A stretch of DNA of 64,000 bases. It comes from Planctomycetota bacterium. Its GTDB lineage: Bacteria > Planctomycetota > UBA8108 > JACQVS01. Each line of letters starts with the position of its first letter. The stretch's first letter is position 1. A program made the position numbers and the translations under genes. Positions 1 to 9,712 of the stretch are shown here, piece after piece. The stretch lies in NCBI GenBank assembly GCA_028280485.1, contig JANQLS010000182.1:1-64000 (forward strand), given 5' to 3'. The notes beneath the pieces were generated by a model that was given only the letters and a program-made list of their open reading frames with translations, was not told the DNA's origin and searched no databases.

Positions 1-39
1 AGCAAATCACAGATTTGCTTTCACTCCGCTGAACATAGG

Positions 40-150
40 CTCTGCGAGCCAATGTCCGCGGCCGAGTTGATCCCAACTCGACTTAGTTCCTGTTTAATCC
101 ACAGGAACTAATTAGCTCCCATTGATTAAACAGGAACTGATTATCTTCTG
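40..150. repeat. Dispersed repeat, inverted copy near 22.4-22.5 kb
   Basis: This segment carries GCGGCCGAGTTGATCCCAA, then CTTAGTTCCTGTTTAATC and ACAGGAACT. The same string, with a few substitutions, occurs in reverse complement at about 22444-22520. Inside it are two small hairpins: GAGTTG/CAACTC and AGTTCCTGT/ACAGGAACT. The rest of the leading 230 bases holds no gene that I can support. The copy lies upstream of an ACT-domain gene here and upstream of a hydrolase gene there. Whether it is a mobile remnant or a regulatory element cannot be told from this window. Confidence 0.75.
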
Positions 151-230
151 TTGAAACAAGCTCCTCAGGAGATAATTTCAACCTCGAGAAACCCTACTGG
201 CTCCCTACCGACAGGAATTAAAGAGGTGTC

Positions 231-707
231 ATGAGCCCCTTCGAAACAGCAAAAGACACGACTGGACCTCACATCATTCAGCTTTCTATCTTCCTGAGGA
301 ACCGAGTAGGTGCCTTGATGCAAGTCTTGAGAGCCTTCGAAAGCCACAATATCCACCTTTGTGCCATTTCGATTTTAGACTCGGCTGACCACGCCGTCGT
401 GAGAGTTGTCGTCGACCGCCCTGATATGGCTAAAGCCGTATTGAGAGAGATGGGACATGAAGTTTTCGAATCGGAACTCATCGGAGTCGAGATCCCCAGT
501 GAAACCGATTTCAGCCCAAAGCGTATCCTTTCTGCACTCATCATGGCTGAGCTCAACGTTCATTACATGTATTCGTTGATCGTTCGCTCCAACAATCATC
601 CCGTGCTAGTCCTCCACGTAGATGAAATCCCCACCGCTATCACCGTCTTGAAAAATCACGGCCTGGAGCTGGTCGGACAAGATGAAGTCATCTGGAATGA
701 CGAATAA
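231..707 (+). CDS. Tandem ACT-domain protein
   Basis: Small soluble protein of 158 residues made almost entirely of two ACT-like beta-alpha-beta units, at about residues 14-80 and 95-155. The first shows the usual ACT opening (QLSIFLRNRVGALMQVLRAF, then a hydrophobic strand and RVVVDRP). ACT domains bind small ligands, often amino acids, and usually control a fused or partner enzyme. No catalytic domain is attached, so a stand-alone sensor or regulatory role is inferred. The ATG has an AGAGG ribosome site four bases upstream. It is transcribed alone and converges on the TIG-repeat gene, with a hairpin between them. The ligand and partner are unknown. Confidence 0.85.
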   Translation: MSPFETAKDTTGPHIIQLSIFLRNRVGALMQVLRAFESHNIHLCAISILDSADHAVVRVVVDRPDMAKAVLREMGHEVFESELIGVEIPSETDFSPKRILSALIMAELNVHYMYSLIVRSNNHPVLVLHVDEIPTAITVLKNHGLELVGQDEVIWNDE

Positions 708-710
708 AAA

Positions 711-779
711 AAGCCCGAAGATTCTTCGAAGGGGCGAAATTCTATTCAGAATGAACACCTTCGAGAAAGCCTCGGGCTT
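711..779. terminator. Bidirectional terminator hairpin between convergent genes
   Basis: AAGCCCGA(A)G at the left pairs with CTCGGGCTT at the right. An inner stem (CTTCGAAGG with CCTTCGAG) and a small apical stem (ATTCT/AGAAT) sit inside. An A-run lies on the left shoulder, at the end of the ACT gene. It sits between the ends of two convergent genes, so it can serve both. The long multi-part stem is seen directly; termination is inferred. Confidence 0.6.
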
Positions 780-810
780 GAGAACTACGACTTAAATACT
801 TGTTAGCCGA

Positions 811-3800
811 TTAACACTCAGGTAAGTCGTCGGAAGTCGGATCGATTCCGGCCTCGGGGAATGGAGCAGGCGGTGGGTCTCCTCCCACAAACTGGTAGAC
901 CAGCATGTAGATGGCATCAGAGAGGTCCACCTTACCATCATCGTTACAATCACCTGCATCCCGACAGGGATTCGCGAAGGCTACTCCTAAGAACTGATCG
1001 AAGAGGATTGTCGTCGCATCGGCGATATCAATCCTTCCATCGTAATTGGGGTCTCCCCTTAAGAACTGAGTTTCTGGAGGTTCTTCTTCGTAGAAGAAAC
1101 CAGAATTGAGTTGATCGCAACCGTGGTTATTACAGATTCGCAGTGGCGCCCAGCCGAGCTCAGCACAATCAGGAGCCGTCACGGTTAATTGATTGGGACT
1201 GTCGACGCTGTAAGAGGCAGCCCCCTCACAGACGGTGACAACCAAGAGTCCTTCGTCGAAGTTTTCTCCGATCACCGTAAATGAATCGCCTTCAAGGCCC
1301 GTGTTATTCTCAGCCGAGATGATGACGGGCGACGGATCTGGCGGTGGGTCTTCATAGAAAAATCCTTCTGGATCGTCAGTACAACCGTTGTCGTTACAAA
1401 TATCGAGAGTGGCCCAACCGAGGTTTCCACATTCGGGGGAAGTCACTCTCAATGTGGTCGCTGATTCGACGACAAACTGAGCTTCGACCTCACAGACATT
1501 CACGGCTAAGGTGAGTAGATCGAAATGAGTTCCCGTGACAACGAATTCTTTACCACTCAAACCGACGTTATCACTTATGGAGGTAATTGTTGGTATTCCT
1601 GATTCGTAGAGGAATCCAGAATTCAATTGGTCACAACCATGGGAATTACAAACTCTCACTGGAGCCCAACCGATATCTTCACAGTCAGGAGAGGTGATCG
1701 TCAACTGAGTGTCACTATCGACAGTATGAGTTGCCTCAACACCGCAAACAGTGACGTCCAAATCTTCGACAGCAAAATTAGATCCAGTGACGGTAAAGGT
1801 TTCACCAGCGAAGCCTTCATTGTCTGAAGCTGAAGTGATGATCGGACTCGGAGCGGGTGGAGGATCTTCGTAGAAGAATCCTTCATTGTCATCGACGCAG
1901 CCAAAATCATTACAAACTTCGACCGTAGTCCAACCTAAGGAACCACATTCGGGAGCAGTAGCACGAATGGAAGTGGCCGAATCGACCGTGATCTGAGCCA
2001 CAACTCCACAAACCTGAACTTGGATTCCAGATAAGTCGAAGTTCGTTCCGGTGATCGTGAATTCTTTACCGCTCAAACCGGTATTGTCAGAGAAAGAAGT
2101 GATCGTGGGTTCTGGATTCTCATAGTTGAATCCTTGAGCTTGATCCACACAACCAAAGTCGTTACAGATTTCAATTGAAGCCCAGCCCAGAGGAGCGCAG
2201 GCAGGAGCTGTCACATCGATTCGAGTAGCGGAGATCACCGAGACATCAGCCGAAGCATCGCAGACTGTCACTGCCAAACCGGGAAGATCAAAATTACCCC
2301 CAAGAACGGTGAATTGAGCACCCGCAAATCCAGAATTATTTTGGATGGCACTGATCGTAGGAACACCAGATTCGTAAAAGAATCCCTCAGCTTCAGAAGC
2401 GCATCCGTGGACCGTACAAACTTCGATGACGGCCCAATCTAGATCAGGACAATCAGGAGCCGTAACAGTGAGTTCAACTGCAGACTCCATAACGACTGTG
2501 GCGGGTAAACCACAAACGGTAACTGCCAGGTCGGCTTCATCGAAATGAGTTCCAAAAACGGTGAATTCCGTTCCTCGAAGGCCCGTATTTTGAGTGATGG
2601 AAGAAATCGTAGGCGTTGGTGTTTCGTAAAAGAAGCCATTCGCCTCGGAAGCGCAACCAAAAGTGTTACAAACCTCTACTTCAGCCCAATCAAAAGCACC
2701 ACAAGCAGGAGCCGTCACCGTAGCTTCAGTTGCCGAAACTACATTAAAAGATGCGGGGTTTCCGCAAACGGTAATGGCAAATCCTGTCTGATCGAAATTC
2801 GTTCCGTTAACAGTAAACTCTTTTCCAGAGAATCCTGTGTTCTCGGTGATCGTCGTGATGGTCGGAACTGGCGGCGCTTCGTAGAGGAAACCTTCGTTGG
2901 TTTGATCACAACCGATGTCGTTACAGACTCGAAGTATCGCCCAACCTAAGTCACCGCATGCAGGTGCCGTCACCTGCAAAGTCTCATCGTTGACGACATT
3001 GACTGAAGCCGCAACTCCACAAACCTCAACCGTTAGGCCCGACTGACTGAAGTTATCACCATTCACGGTGAAAACTTGACCTGCCAATCCCTGATTGGAA
3101 GTCACGCTTGAAATGATAGCAGCGGGTGGATCTTCGTAGAAGAATCCCTGAGTTTCTTGATCACAGCCGATGTCATTACAAACTTGGAGGACAGCCCAGC
3201 CAGTAGATCCGCAATTAGGAGCCGTCACTTCCAGGGTTTCATCATTGACGACGTTAACAGTAGCCGCGACTCCGCAAACTTGCACCGCGAGGCCCGGTTG
3301 AGTGAAGTTATCACCGACGACCGTAAATACTTGGTCGGCCAATCCTTGATTATTGCTGATACTCGTAATCTCGGCTGCGGGAGGTTCTTCATAAAAGAAG
3401 CCATTCGTCTCTTGATCACAACCGATGTCATTACAAATTTGGAGTTCAGCCCATCCGGTAGATCCACAATCGGGAGCGGTCACTTCCAGAGTTTCATCGT
3501 TGACGAGATTATAGCTAGCCGCAACTCCACAAACTTGTACGGATAGATCAGGACGACTGAAGTTATCCCCCACAACAGTGAAAAGTTGCCCCGACAAGCC
3601 TTGGTTACTGGTCACACTGGTGATCGTAGCGATGGGAGGGTCGTCATAAAAGAAACCATTCGTTTCGTCGACGCAACCAAAGTCGTTACAAACTTCCACG
3701 ATAGCCCAACCAGTAGATCCACAATCTGGAGCCGTCACATTCAGAGTCGTGTCGTTGATTAATGAGAAAGTAGCCGTAGCTCCACAGACGGTCACTGCTA

Positions 3801-4752
3801 TCCCCGGCTGAGAGAAATTAGAGCCCGAAACGAAAAAGTTTTGTCCGGCTAATCCTGAATTCAGAGTGAGTGAACTGATGGTCGGAACCGGAGGTGGGTC
3901 ATAACAGAAGCCATCGGTATAGGTATCACTGCCATTCTCGGTACTCACGACTAAATCACCACAACAGACATCGGTTGCTCCAGCACAAATGGGGCAGTCG
4001 GGAGCGGTGACCGTTAAGGTCTGACCGTCGGGTGCCAAGCTAACAGTTGCGGCAGCGCCACAGACGGTAGCCGTAAGACCCGGGATATCAAAGTTGAGCC
4101 CAACGACGGTGAAATCATCTCCCACGGATCCTTGGTTGTTTTCAACGAGTTGAATAACGGGAAGGAAGGGGTCGATGGTCAAGGTCGCAGAATTGAGAGC
4201 GAGAGGGTTGTTCCCTCCTTCACGATAAGTGTTTCCAACATCATCAACCAAAGCATTCACCGCGCCAAAATCGCCGGCATCATCCCGATCCACGAATGAA
4301 AGAGTCGTCGACGTTGCTGGAGTCGCGAGAGTATCGATGGTCAATTTTGCGACGATTTGGCCGGTACCGATGGCGATAAAAGTATCCGTCGGAGTGTCGT
4401 AGGTAATTTCGGTGACGATCCCAAATTTCGCGTGGCCATTGGTGTTATCGATCTGATCACCATCAGAACCGGAGTCCCATTCAGCACTAGCCGCGACACC
4501 TGCTAACTCGATCGCCGTGATCTGAATCAAGGATGGATCGAAATCCAATGAGAAAGAGACCCCATAGGTGTTGAAGTCATTATCGATTTTGACGAAGACT
4601 TCGAGACCGGTCTCCCCTGCTTCAAGGGTTTGATCATCGATGTAAATTCGGTTTTGAGCTTCCACTGAAGAAGAACTCAAAAGGACGATCCACAAAAATG
4701 CCGCCCACCCCCAATGTTTGCGGGTCTTAAGACCACCTATTAAAGCATTCAT
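811..4752 (-). CDS. Exported cohesin-like/12x TIG-repeat/dockerin protein
   Basis: Large secreted or surface protein. After a signal peptide (charged start, WAAFLWIVLLSSSS core, VEAQ end) comes a cohesin-like beta-sandwich of about 165 residues. Twelve TIG/IPT-like repeats of about 82-90 residues follow, then a two-loop dockerin-like module (DPNYDGRIDIAD and DCNDDGKVDLSD) and a short tail ending DLPEC. Repeats 2-12 keep four cysteines in fixed places (VCG, AP-C, VCN, GC), which suggests disulfides; the first is variant. The frame is also open from a TTG at 4773. I prefer this ATG because an AAAGG lies upstream and the signal peptide starts cleanly. The next gene upstream encodes a shorter paralog with the same domain order. 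A structural, adhesive or matrix role is inferred; no catalytic domain is seen. Confidence 0.85.
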   Translation of the reverse strand: MNALIGGLKTRKHWGWAAFLWIVLLSSSSVEAQNRIYIDDQTLEAGETGLEVFVKIDNDFNTYGVSFSLDFDPSLIQITAIELAGVAASAEWDSGSDGDQIDNTNGHAKFGIVTEITYDTPTDTFIAIGTGQIVAKLTIDTLATPATSTTLSFVDRDDAGDFGAVNALVDDVGNTYREGGNNPLALNSATLTIDPFLPVIQLVENNQGSVGDDFTVVGLNFDIPGLTATVCGAAATVSLAPDGQTLTVTAPDCPICAGATDVCCGDLVVSTENGSDTYTDGFCYDPPPVPTISSLTLNSGLAGQNFFVSGSNFSQPGIAVTVCGATATFSLINDTTLNVTAPDCGSTGWAIVEVCNDFGCVDETNGFFYDDPPIATITSVTSNQGLSGQLFTVVGDNFSRPDLSVQVCGVAASYNLVNDETLEVTAPDCGSTGWAELQICNDIGCDQETNGFFYEEPPAAEITSISNNQGLADQVFTVVGDNFTQPGLAVQVCGVAATVNVVNDETLEVTAPNCGSTGWAVLQVCNDIGCDQETQGFFYEDPPAAIISSVTSNQGLAGQVFTVNGDNFSQSGLTVEVCGVAASVNVVNDETLQVTAPACGDLGWAILRVCNDIGCDQTNEGFLYEAPPVPTITTITENTGFSGKEFTVNGTNFDQTGFAITVCGNPASFNVVSATEATVTAPACGAFDWAEVEVCNTFGCASEANGFFYETPTPTISSITQNTGLRGTEFTVFGTHFDEADLAVTVCGLPATVVMESAVELTVTAPDCPDLDWAVIEVCTVHGCASEAEGFFYESGVPTISAIQNNSGFAGAQFTVLGGNFDLPGLAVTVCDASADVSVISATRIDVTAPACAPLGWASIEICNDFGCVDQAQGFNYENPEPTITSFSDNTGLSGKEFTITGTNFDLSGIQVQVCGVVAQITVDSATSIRATAPECGSLGWTTVEVCNDFGCVDDNEGFFYEDPPPAPSPIITSASDNEGFAGETFTVTGSNFAVEDLDVTVCGVEATHTVDSDTQLTITSPDCEDIGWAPVRVCNSHGCDQLNSGFLYESGIPTITSISDNVGLSGKEFVVTGTHFDLLTLAVNVCEVEAQFVVESATTLRVTSPECGNLGWATLDICNDNGCTDDPEGFFYEDPPPDPSPVIISAENNTGLEGDSFTVIGENFDEGLLVVTVCEGAASYSVDSPNQLTVTAPDCAELGWAPLRICNNHGCDQLNSGFFYEEEPPETQFLRGDPNYDGRIDIADATTILFDQFLGVAFANPCRDAGDCNDDGKVDLSDAIYMLVYQFVGGDPPPAPFPEAGIDPTSDDLPEC

Positions 4753-4781
4753 AAAATGCAAAACCTTTAGCAACGAGAACC

Positions 4782-4804
4782 AAGCAGGTGAGCTCCACCT
4801 GCTT
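4782..4804 (-). promoter_or_regulatory. Leader hairpin upstream of the TIG-repeat gene
   Basis: AAGCAGGTG and CACCTGCTT form a perfect 9-bp stem around a 5-base loop, about 30 bases upstream of the preferred ATG on the minus strand. No T-run follows on either strand, so it does not look like a terminator. It could be an mRNA-leader structure or a protein-binding palindrome. The rest of the gap up to 5093 shows no convincing gene. Confidence 0.4.
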
Positions 4805-5092
4805 CAAACTGGGTTAATGTTGTTTGATCTATCGAGATTGAGAGATCCAAGCAGAGCTTTTATGTGAACTCTACTTGAATGGTGATATGAGCAGGGAGAT
4901 GAGGAATCTCCCGCCAAAACCCAACCGGAAGCTGCTATTTTACTAGTGATCAAGAGGATAAGTAGTTTTACTCAGAAAGATTATCAGGGATCTTTGATCC
5001 GGGGCCCCAATCAGCCCAAAAGTGTCGGAATATTGACCAAATCTCTCAATTTCGGGGCTAATTACTGTGGTCAGTTTGTCTTAGATAGCGGC

Positions 5093-5142
5093 ATAAAAAA
5101 ACTCCACCTCGATTCAAAGGTGAATGGAGGTGGAGTCTTTTG
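5093..5142 (-). terminator. Rho-independent terminator
   Basis: Read on the minus strand, GACTCCACCTCC pairs with GAGGTGGAGT and is followed at once by a T-run (the A-run at 5095-5100 on the plus strand). It lies just downstream of the stop of the shorter cohesin/TIG/dockerin gene. That separates its transcript from the longer paralog downstream. Confidence 0.8.
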
Positions 5143-5184
5143 GTTAAAACGAAATCTCATCTGGGCTTTACCAGAGTGACTTCA

Positions 5185-6837
5185 TTAACATTCAGGCAAG
5201 GTGTCATTTGAGGGATCTAATCCTGGCGCCGGGAACGGAGCAGGAATATCGAAAGTTCCTAAGAACAAGTGAGCCAAAAGAGCTACTGGATCCGAAATAT
5301 CGATCGTTCCGTCGTCATTGACATCTAATGCATCCGCACAAGGAGCGGGAGCAGGTTCTCCGAGAAATCTATCTGTAAGAATAGTAATAACATCCGAGAT
5401 ATCAACTGCGCCCTCGGCATCGTCATTAGCATTTCCACGAACGAAAGGAGTTCCGATAGTAGGCTCGTAGAAGAAGCCTTCAGTTTCGGTAACCTGTCCA
5501 TCTGCGGTAATGACTTGCGCAGGAGCCCAACCGTCTTCTCCACAAGCTGGAGCAATCACTTGAATCGAGGTGTTGGTGACCACGGCTCCGAGGTCAGCTT
5601 CAACTCCACAAACCCGTACAGTAGGATCTTGGCCGTCGACAATAAAATGATTTCCAGCGATGAAGAAAAGATCTCCAGCCTTACCCGTGTTTAAAGAAAT
5701 CCCCGAAATTTCTGGAGGATCGCCACCATCTGAAATGTAGTTAAATCCTTCATTACGAATCGCGGTACCGAATTCATTGGTGACCACCAAAGGTGACCAA
5801 CCAGGGATTCCACATTCAGGTGCGGTAATCGAAAGAGTCGTCGATCCCAACTTGTTGTAGTCAGAGCCTTCTTGAAGAACGACATCACAAAGAGTCACCG
5901 TGATGTCACCGTCGATATTTGAAACGGGAATGAAGAATTGTTTCCCGGCTTCACCTTCGTTTGAACCATTTGAAGGTTCACCGATGACGGGTACGGGCAA
6001 AGGATCGTAACGGAAACCGAGCGCTTCAGAGTCTGAACCGTTTTCGTTAGTAATTTCGAGTTCAGCCCAACACTCTTCATCGTCAGGACAAGTAGGACAA
6101 ACTGGAGCAGTGATTGTGAGAGTTTGCTCATCGCCACTCAAGCTGAAAGCAGCAGGGCGATCGCAAACGCGAACGGCTAATCCAGGTTCACCAAAGTTAA
6201 GACCGACAACGGTGAATTCACCACCATCTCGACCGTTGTTATCTTCGATCAACTGAATTTCTGGTTCGAGAGGATCGACCGTCAATTCGGCACCTGAGAG
6301 AACCAAGGGATTGTCTGAACCAGAGCGATAGGTTGTTCCTGTACTGTCGACGAGAGCATTGGTGGTTCCTGCAGGATATCCACTGATGTCGTCAACCAAA
6401 CTGATATTCGTGGTCGTACGAGAAACATCTTTGGTGTTGAAAAGGATACGACCGACGACGTGAGCGTTACCGGCAGCGACGTATTTTTCATTTCCGGGAC
6501 TGTCGTATTCAGTTTCCTGAACCGTTCCGAAGTGTCCACCTTCGCGAGTGTTGATCGTCGCGATTTGGGCAGCATTGAGCTCAGAGATAAAATCAGCGTT
6601 TGCTGTAACTCCAGCAGCCTCGATGCCCGTAATCTCAAGCACATTCGAATCGAAGGTGAAAGAGAAGGAAACCCCAGCGAGTTCAAAATCATGATCGGCC
6701 AATACGAGGATCTCGAGACCGTTCTCGCCAGCTTTGTACTCTGCGTCTTCGATATAAATTCGATTTTGGGCAGAGACGATACTTCCAATGAGAAGGAATG
6801 CGGCCACCAAGGCCATCGAAAGGTATTTAAACTTCAT
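5185..6837 (-). CDS. Exported cohesin-like/3x TIG-repeat/dockerin protein
   Basis: A 550-residue paralog of the neighbouring 1300-residue protein. It has a signal peptide (SMALVAAFLLIGSIVSAQ) and a cohesin-like domain starting NRIYIEDAEYKAGENGLEI. Three TIG-like repeats follow at about residues 195-460, then a dockerin-like module with one clear calcium loop (DVNDDGTIDISD) and one altered loop (NANDDAEGAVDISD). The tail again ends LPEC. The second and third repeats have lost part of the four-cysteine pattern. ATG is preceded by AGGGA at a good distance. A terminator follows, so each paralog probably has its own promoter. The function is inferred to be extracellular and structural. The substrate or partner is unknown. 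Confidence 0.85.
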   Translation of the reverse strand: MKFKYLSMALVAAFLLIGSIVSAQNRIYIEDAEYKAGENGLEILVLADHDFELAGVSFSFTFDSNVLEITGIEAAGVTANADFISELNAAQIATINTREGGHFGTVQETEYDSPGNEKYVAAGNAHVVGRILFNTKDVSRTTTNISLVDDISGYPAGTTNALVDSTGTTYRSGSDNPLVLSGAELTVDPLEPEIQLIEDNNGRDGGEFTVVGLNFGEPGLAVRVCDRPAAFSLSGDEQTLTITAPVCPTCPDDEECWAELEITNENGSDSEALGFRYDPLPVPVIGEPSNGSNEGEAGKQFFIPVSNIDGDITVTLCDVVLQEGSDYNKLGSTTLSITAPECGIPGWSPLVVTNEFGTAIRNEGFNYISDGGDPPEISGISLNTGKAGDLFFIAGNHFIVDGQDPTVRVCGVEADLGAVVTNTSIQVIAPACGEDGWAPAQVITADGQVTETEGFFYEPTIGTPFVRGNANDDAEGAVDISDVITILTDRFLGEPAPAPCADALDVNDDGTIDISDPVALLAHLFLGTFDIPAPFPAPGLDPSNDTLPEC

Positions 6838-7927
6838 GCCAGTCCCTAATTTACTTGTCCTTTACACAATGCGAACAATCTGAGCGGAGTTGCAACATCA
6901 ATAAAATTGAATGTGTGAGTTCCTACCCAGGTAAGATGGATTACGTTGTTAATTCCTGGTTAACAAGAATTTGTTCAGCCTAAAGGTTACATTCACAGCG
7001 CCTAAGGTAGCGTTTATTCGATGGACCATCGAAAAAGATAAGTAACCTCGAAGCCAATCTCTCACCTTTAGAGCTAAAAAGCAGAACGAACGGAACAAGA
7101 GGAAGATGCATTGAGAAGCATTCTCAATATGAAATTTCGAACTCTATTCCACCGACAGTAGCTAAGAAATTACTGAGTAATTTCATGCATTCAAAAAGTT
7201 GATGAAAACAATCAACCTATTGAGTTCAACCGATCAGTGAAGTTATTTCAGAAACCTCAGCGTTTTCCTGGCTCAGAGCCAGTGCAGCGTCTTCCTGGTC
7301 TTCCTGACTTAGCGTCGTTCAGGACCTTTTAGATTAGAGTGTGAGTGACCAAGCTCACAGACAAACCCAAAGGGTCTATTATAGGGTTGAAGTGGGGTCA
7401 CACAAATACTTCCCCTATCTAGGTTTTGAAAAATTACATCTTTTTCCCTATCCCACACCATCGAAGGCCTTGGACGATAGGAGGAAACTCAAGAAGCTTT
7501 CGCCGAAATCATCCGGATAAAAGCTCTCAGAACTCGGGCAAGAATGCTCCCGATTCTCACAAGCCATTAAAATATTTGAACTTGCGCTCTCCCCCACCAA
7601 ATTTGATCCGTAAGCCCAAAAGGACGAAGCGGGCGATAGCCCCAGCGTGGATCCAGCTGGTGTTCTTCTGTTCGAGATCAAATTAGGGGTAAGAAACCCT
7701 TCGATGGACGACCTTCGATTCATTTATAAGCCCCACGCAGTTGAAGGATAGAGAAAAATTATTCCCGTTGGCTCCCATCTGAAGGATCTTCACCGAATTC
7801 AGCTAATTTTCCCAAGAGACGAGAACTTTTTGGAGCAATTGATAAAATAGAGGCTTTCGTGTCTAAAGCGTCGAGTCCATCTTCACCCTATCCATTTGAG
7901 CCACAAACCGAGCGCTTCTAATCAACC
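6838..7927. other. Long intergenic region between divergent genes
   Basis: About 1.1 kb between the divergent TIG-repeat gene and the ABC-exporter operon. Only short open frames occur on either strand (for example 7426-7686 and 7448-7723, which overlap in opposite directions). They have no recognisable domain or ribosome site, and I do not call them. A small hairpin, CTGGCTC/GAGCCAG, sits near 7269-7283. The region must hold both divergent promoters, but I cannot place them with confidence. A small RNA is possible but not supported. Confidence 0.4.
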
Positions 7928-9712
7928 TTGTCGAGCCTAAAGTTTATAACCCCTTATATTCGCCCCTATTGGCGATCCTACCTGGCAGGGATCCTGGTCA
8001 TTCCCCTCTCGACGATCTGCGCCCTCCGTATTCCCAAACTCACTGGGGATGCCGTGGAACATATGCAGCTTCAGCCGGGAGAAATGGGAAGGCTATATAC
8101 ATTAGGTGTTTGGATCCTCATTTGTGCTTTAGGACGAGGGCTCGGTCTCTTTGCGACGAGATTCTTCATCATCAGTAGCTCGAGAAGAGTCGAGTTCGAT
8201 CTCCGACAACGCCTCTTCCAACACTTCGTGGGACTTGACCGCGCCTTCTTCGATCAATCGAGAACCGGAGACCTCATGAGCCGTGCCACGAGTGACATCG
8301 ATGCCACTCGTACGATCGTCGGTCCCTGCATTATGTATTCGGCCGGCACTCTCTTTCTACTTTGTGTCGCTATTCCTCTGATGATCTCGATCGATGGTTG
8401 GTTAACTCTCATCGTATTAGTACCCCTGACGCTTCTATCCATTTCCGTTCGAATCATCGGCCCTCGGGTTCAGAAAGCATTCCGGAGAGCCCAAGAAACC
8501 CTGGGAACTCTAAGTTCTTTCGCTCAGGAGAACTCGGGCGGTATTCGCGTCATCAAAACCTTCGCCACTGAAGATCGAGAGATCGGTTCCTTTCAAAATC
8601 TTTGTGATCGCTACTACAACCACAATTTAGCCACAGAGAGAATTTCAAACTGGATGCATCCTGTCGTGGGTGCGGTGACCCATATTTCGATGATCTTACT
8701 TCTGTTGGTGGGAGGCTTGCTGATCATCGACCGAGATTTATCGTTCGGTGAGTTCATCGAATTCACGGGCTATCTCAGCCTTCTCATTTGGCCGATGATT
8801 TCGATCGGTTGGGTTGTCAATCAGGCCTATCGAGGTATCGCCAGCATCGGGCGTTTGACCGAAGTCCTCAAAGAAGAATCGAAGATCGATCAAGAAAATG
8901 TTCAACACGCTCTTCAAACAGAAGAAGTGAAGGGTGAAATCACCATCAATGATCTTTCGTTTAGCTACGGCTTGAATCCGGATTCTCCCAAAGTTCTCGA
9001 AAACATAAACCTCACCATCCCCGCCGGGAAAACCACGGCGATCATCGGAAGAACGGGTTCGGGTAAGTCGACTTTAGCTCACCTGCTCACTCGTTTGTAC
9101 CCCGTTCAAGATGAGACGATTTATTTCGACGGCAAGGATCTCAATCAAATTCAACTCCAGTCCTTAAGAAGAGCCATCGGTGTAGTGCCTCAAGATACAT
9201 TTTTGTTTTCGAGAAGCATCGCCCAGAACATGGCTTTCGGATTGGATTGCGAAAATGAAGACGTGGAACTTGCGAAGTGCTCAGAGGAAGAGCTTCTTAA
9301 ATTCGCTCAAATCGCTGGTCTGGATCAAGACCTCGATCAATTCAATCAGGGATTAGAGGCCGTCATCGGAGAGAGGGGAGTGACTCTTTCGGGTGGTCAG
9401 CGCCAACGAGTCTCCATCGCGAGAGCGCTGATGTATCGTCCTAAAGTTCTCATCCTCGACGATGCTCTGTCTGCGGTCGACACTCAAACTGAAGAACGGA
9501 TCCTCAACAATCTCCGAGAAGCTACCGAAGATTTAACGGTTATTTTCATTACTCACCGACTTTCGAGTATTAAAGATGCCGACCAAATCTATGTACTCGA
9601 AGATGGCTGCATCAGCCAAGGGGGGAAACACGAAGAGTTAGTGGAGCAAAAAGGACTCTACCAGGATCTCTTCAGACTCCAGGCCCTTCAACGTGAATTG
9701 GAGGATCTCTGA
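7928..9712 (+). CDS. ABC exporter half-transporter (MdlA-like, degenerate Walker B)
   Basis: Membrane half of an ABC exporter. Residues 1-310 hold six transmembrane helices and the rest an ATPase domain. Walker A is GRTGSGKST (Lys about 380), the Q-loop region is VVPQDTFLFS, the signature is LSGGQ, Walker B is VLILDD and the switch is ITHRLSS. The usual catalytic Glu after Walker B is Asp here, as in MdlA-type subunits. The start is TTG; the first ATG comes only after the first helix. The stop overlaps the start of the next half-transporter by one base, so the two form a heterodimer. This subunit supplies the good signature motif and the next supplies the good Walker B. The exported substrate is unknown. 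Confidence 0.88.
   Translation: MSSLKFITPYIRPYWRSYLAGILVIPLSTICALRIPKLTGDAVEHMQLQPGEMGRLYTLGVWILICALGRGLGLFATRFFIISSSRRVEFDLRQRLFQHFVGLDRAFFDQSRTGDLMSRATSDIDATRTIVGPCIMYSAGTLFLLCVAIPLMISIDGWLTLIVLVPLTLLSISVRIIGPRVQKAFRRAQETLGTLSSFAQENSGGIRVIKTFATEDREIGSFQNLCDRYYNHNLATERISNWMHPVVGAVTHISMILLLLVGGLLIIDRDLSFGEFIEFTGYLSLLIWPMISIGWVVNQAYRGIASIGRLTEVLKEESKIDQENVQHALQTEEVKGEITINDLSFSYGLNPDSPKVLENINLTIPAGKTTAIIGRTGSGKSTLAHLLTRLYPVQDETIYFDGKDLNQIQLQSLRRAIGVVPQDTFLFSRSIAQNMAFGLDCENEDVELAKCSEEELLKFAQIAGLDQDLDQFNQGLEAVIGERGVTLSGGQRQRVSIARALMYRPKVLILDDALSAVDTQTEERILNNLREATEDLTVIFITHRLSSIKDADQIYVLEDGCISQGGKHEELVEQKGLYQDLFRLQALQRELEDL

Noticed and set aside
811-4200. Regular array considered as a CRISPR or DNA satellite
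   Set aside because: The period is about 250 bases, the frame is open throughout and the units vary as protein repeats do.
4946-5179. 77-codon open frame on the plus strand between the two TIG-repeat genes
   Set aside because: It runs through the minus-strand terminator hairpin and its T-run, and has no domain or ribosome site.
7426-7723. Overlapping short frames on both strands upstream of the ABC exporter
   Set aside because: They overlap each other in opposite directions, with odd composition and no recognisable domain.
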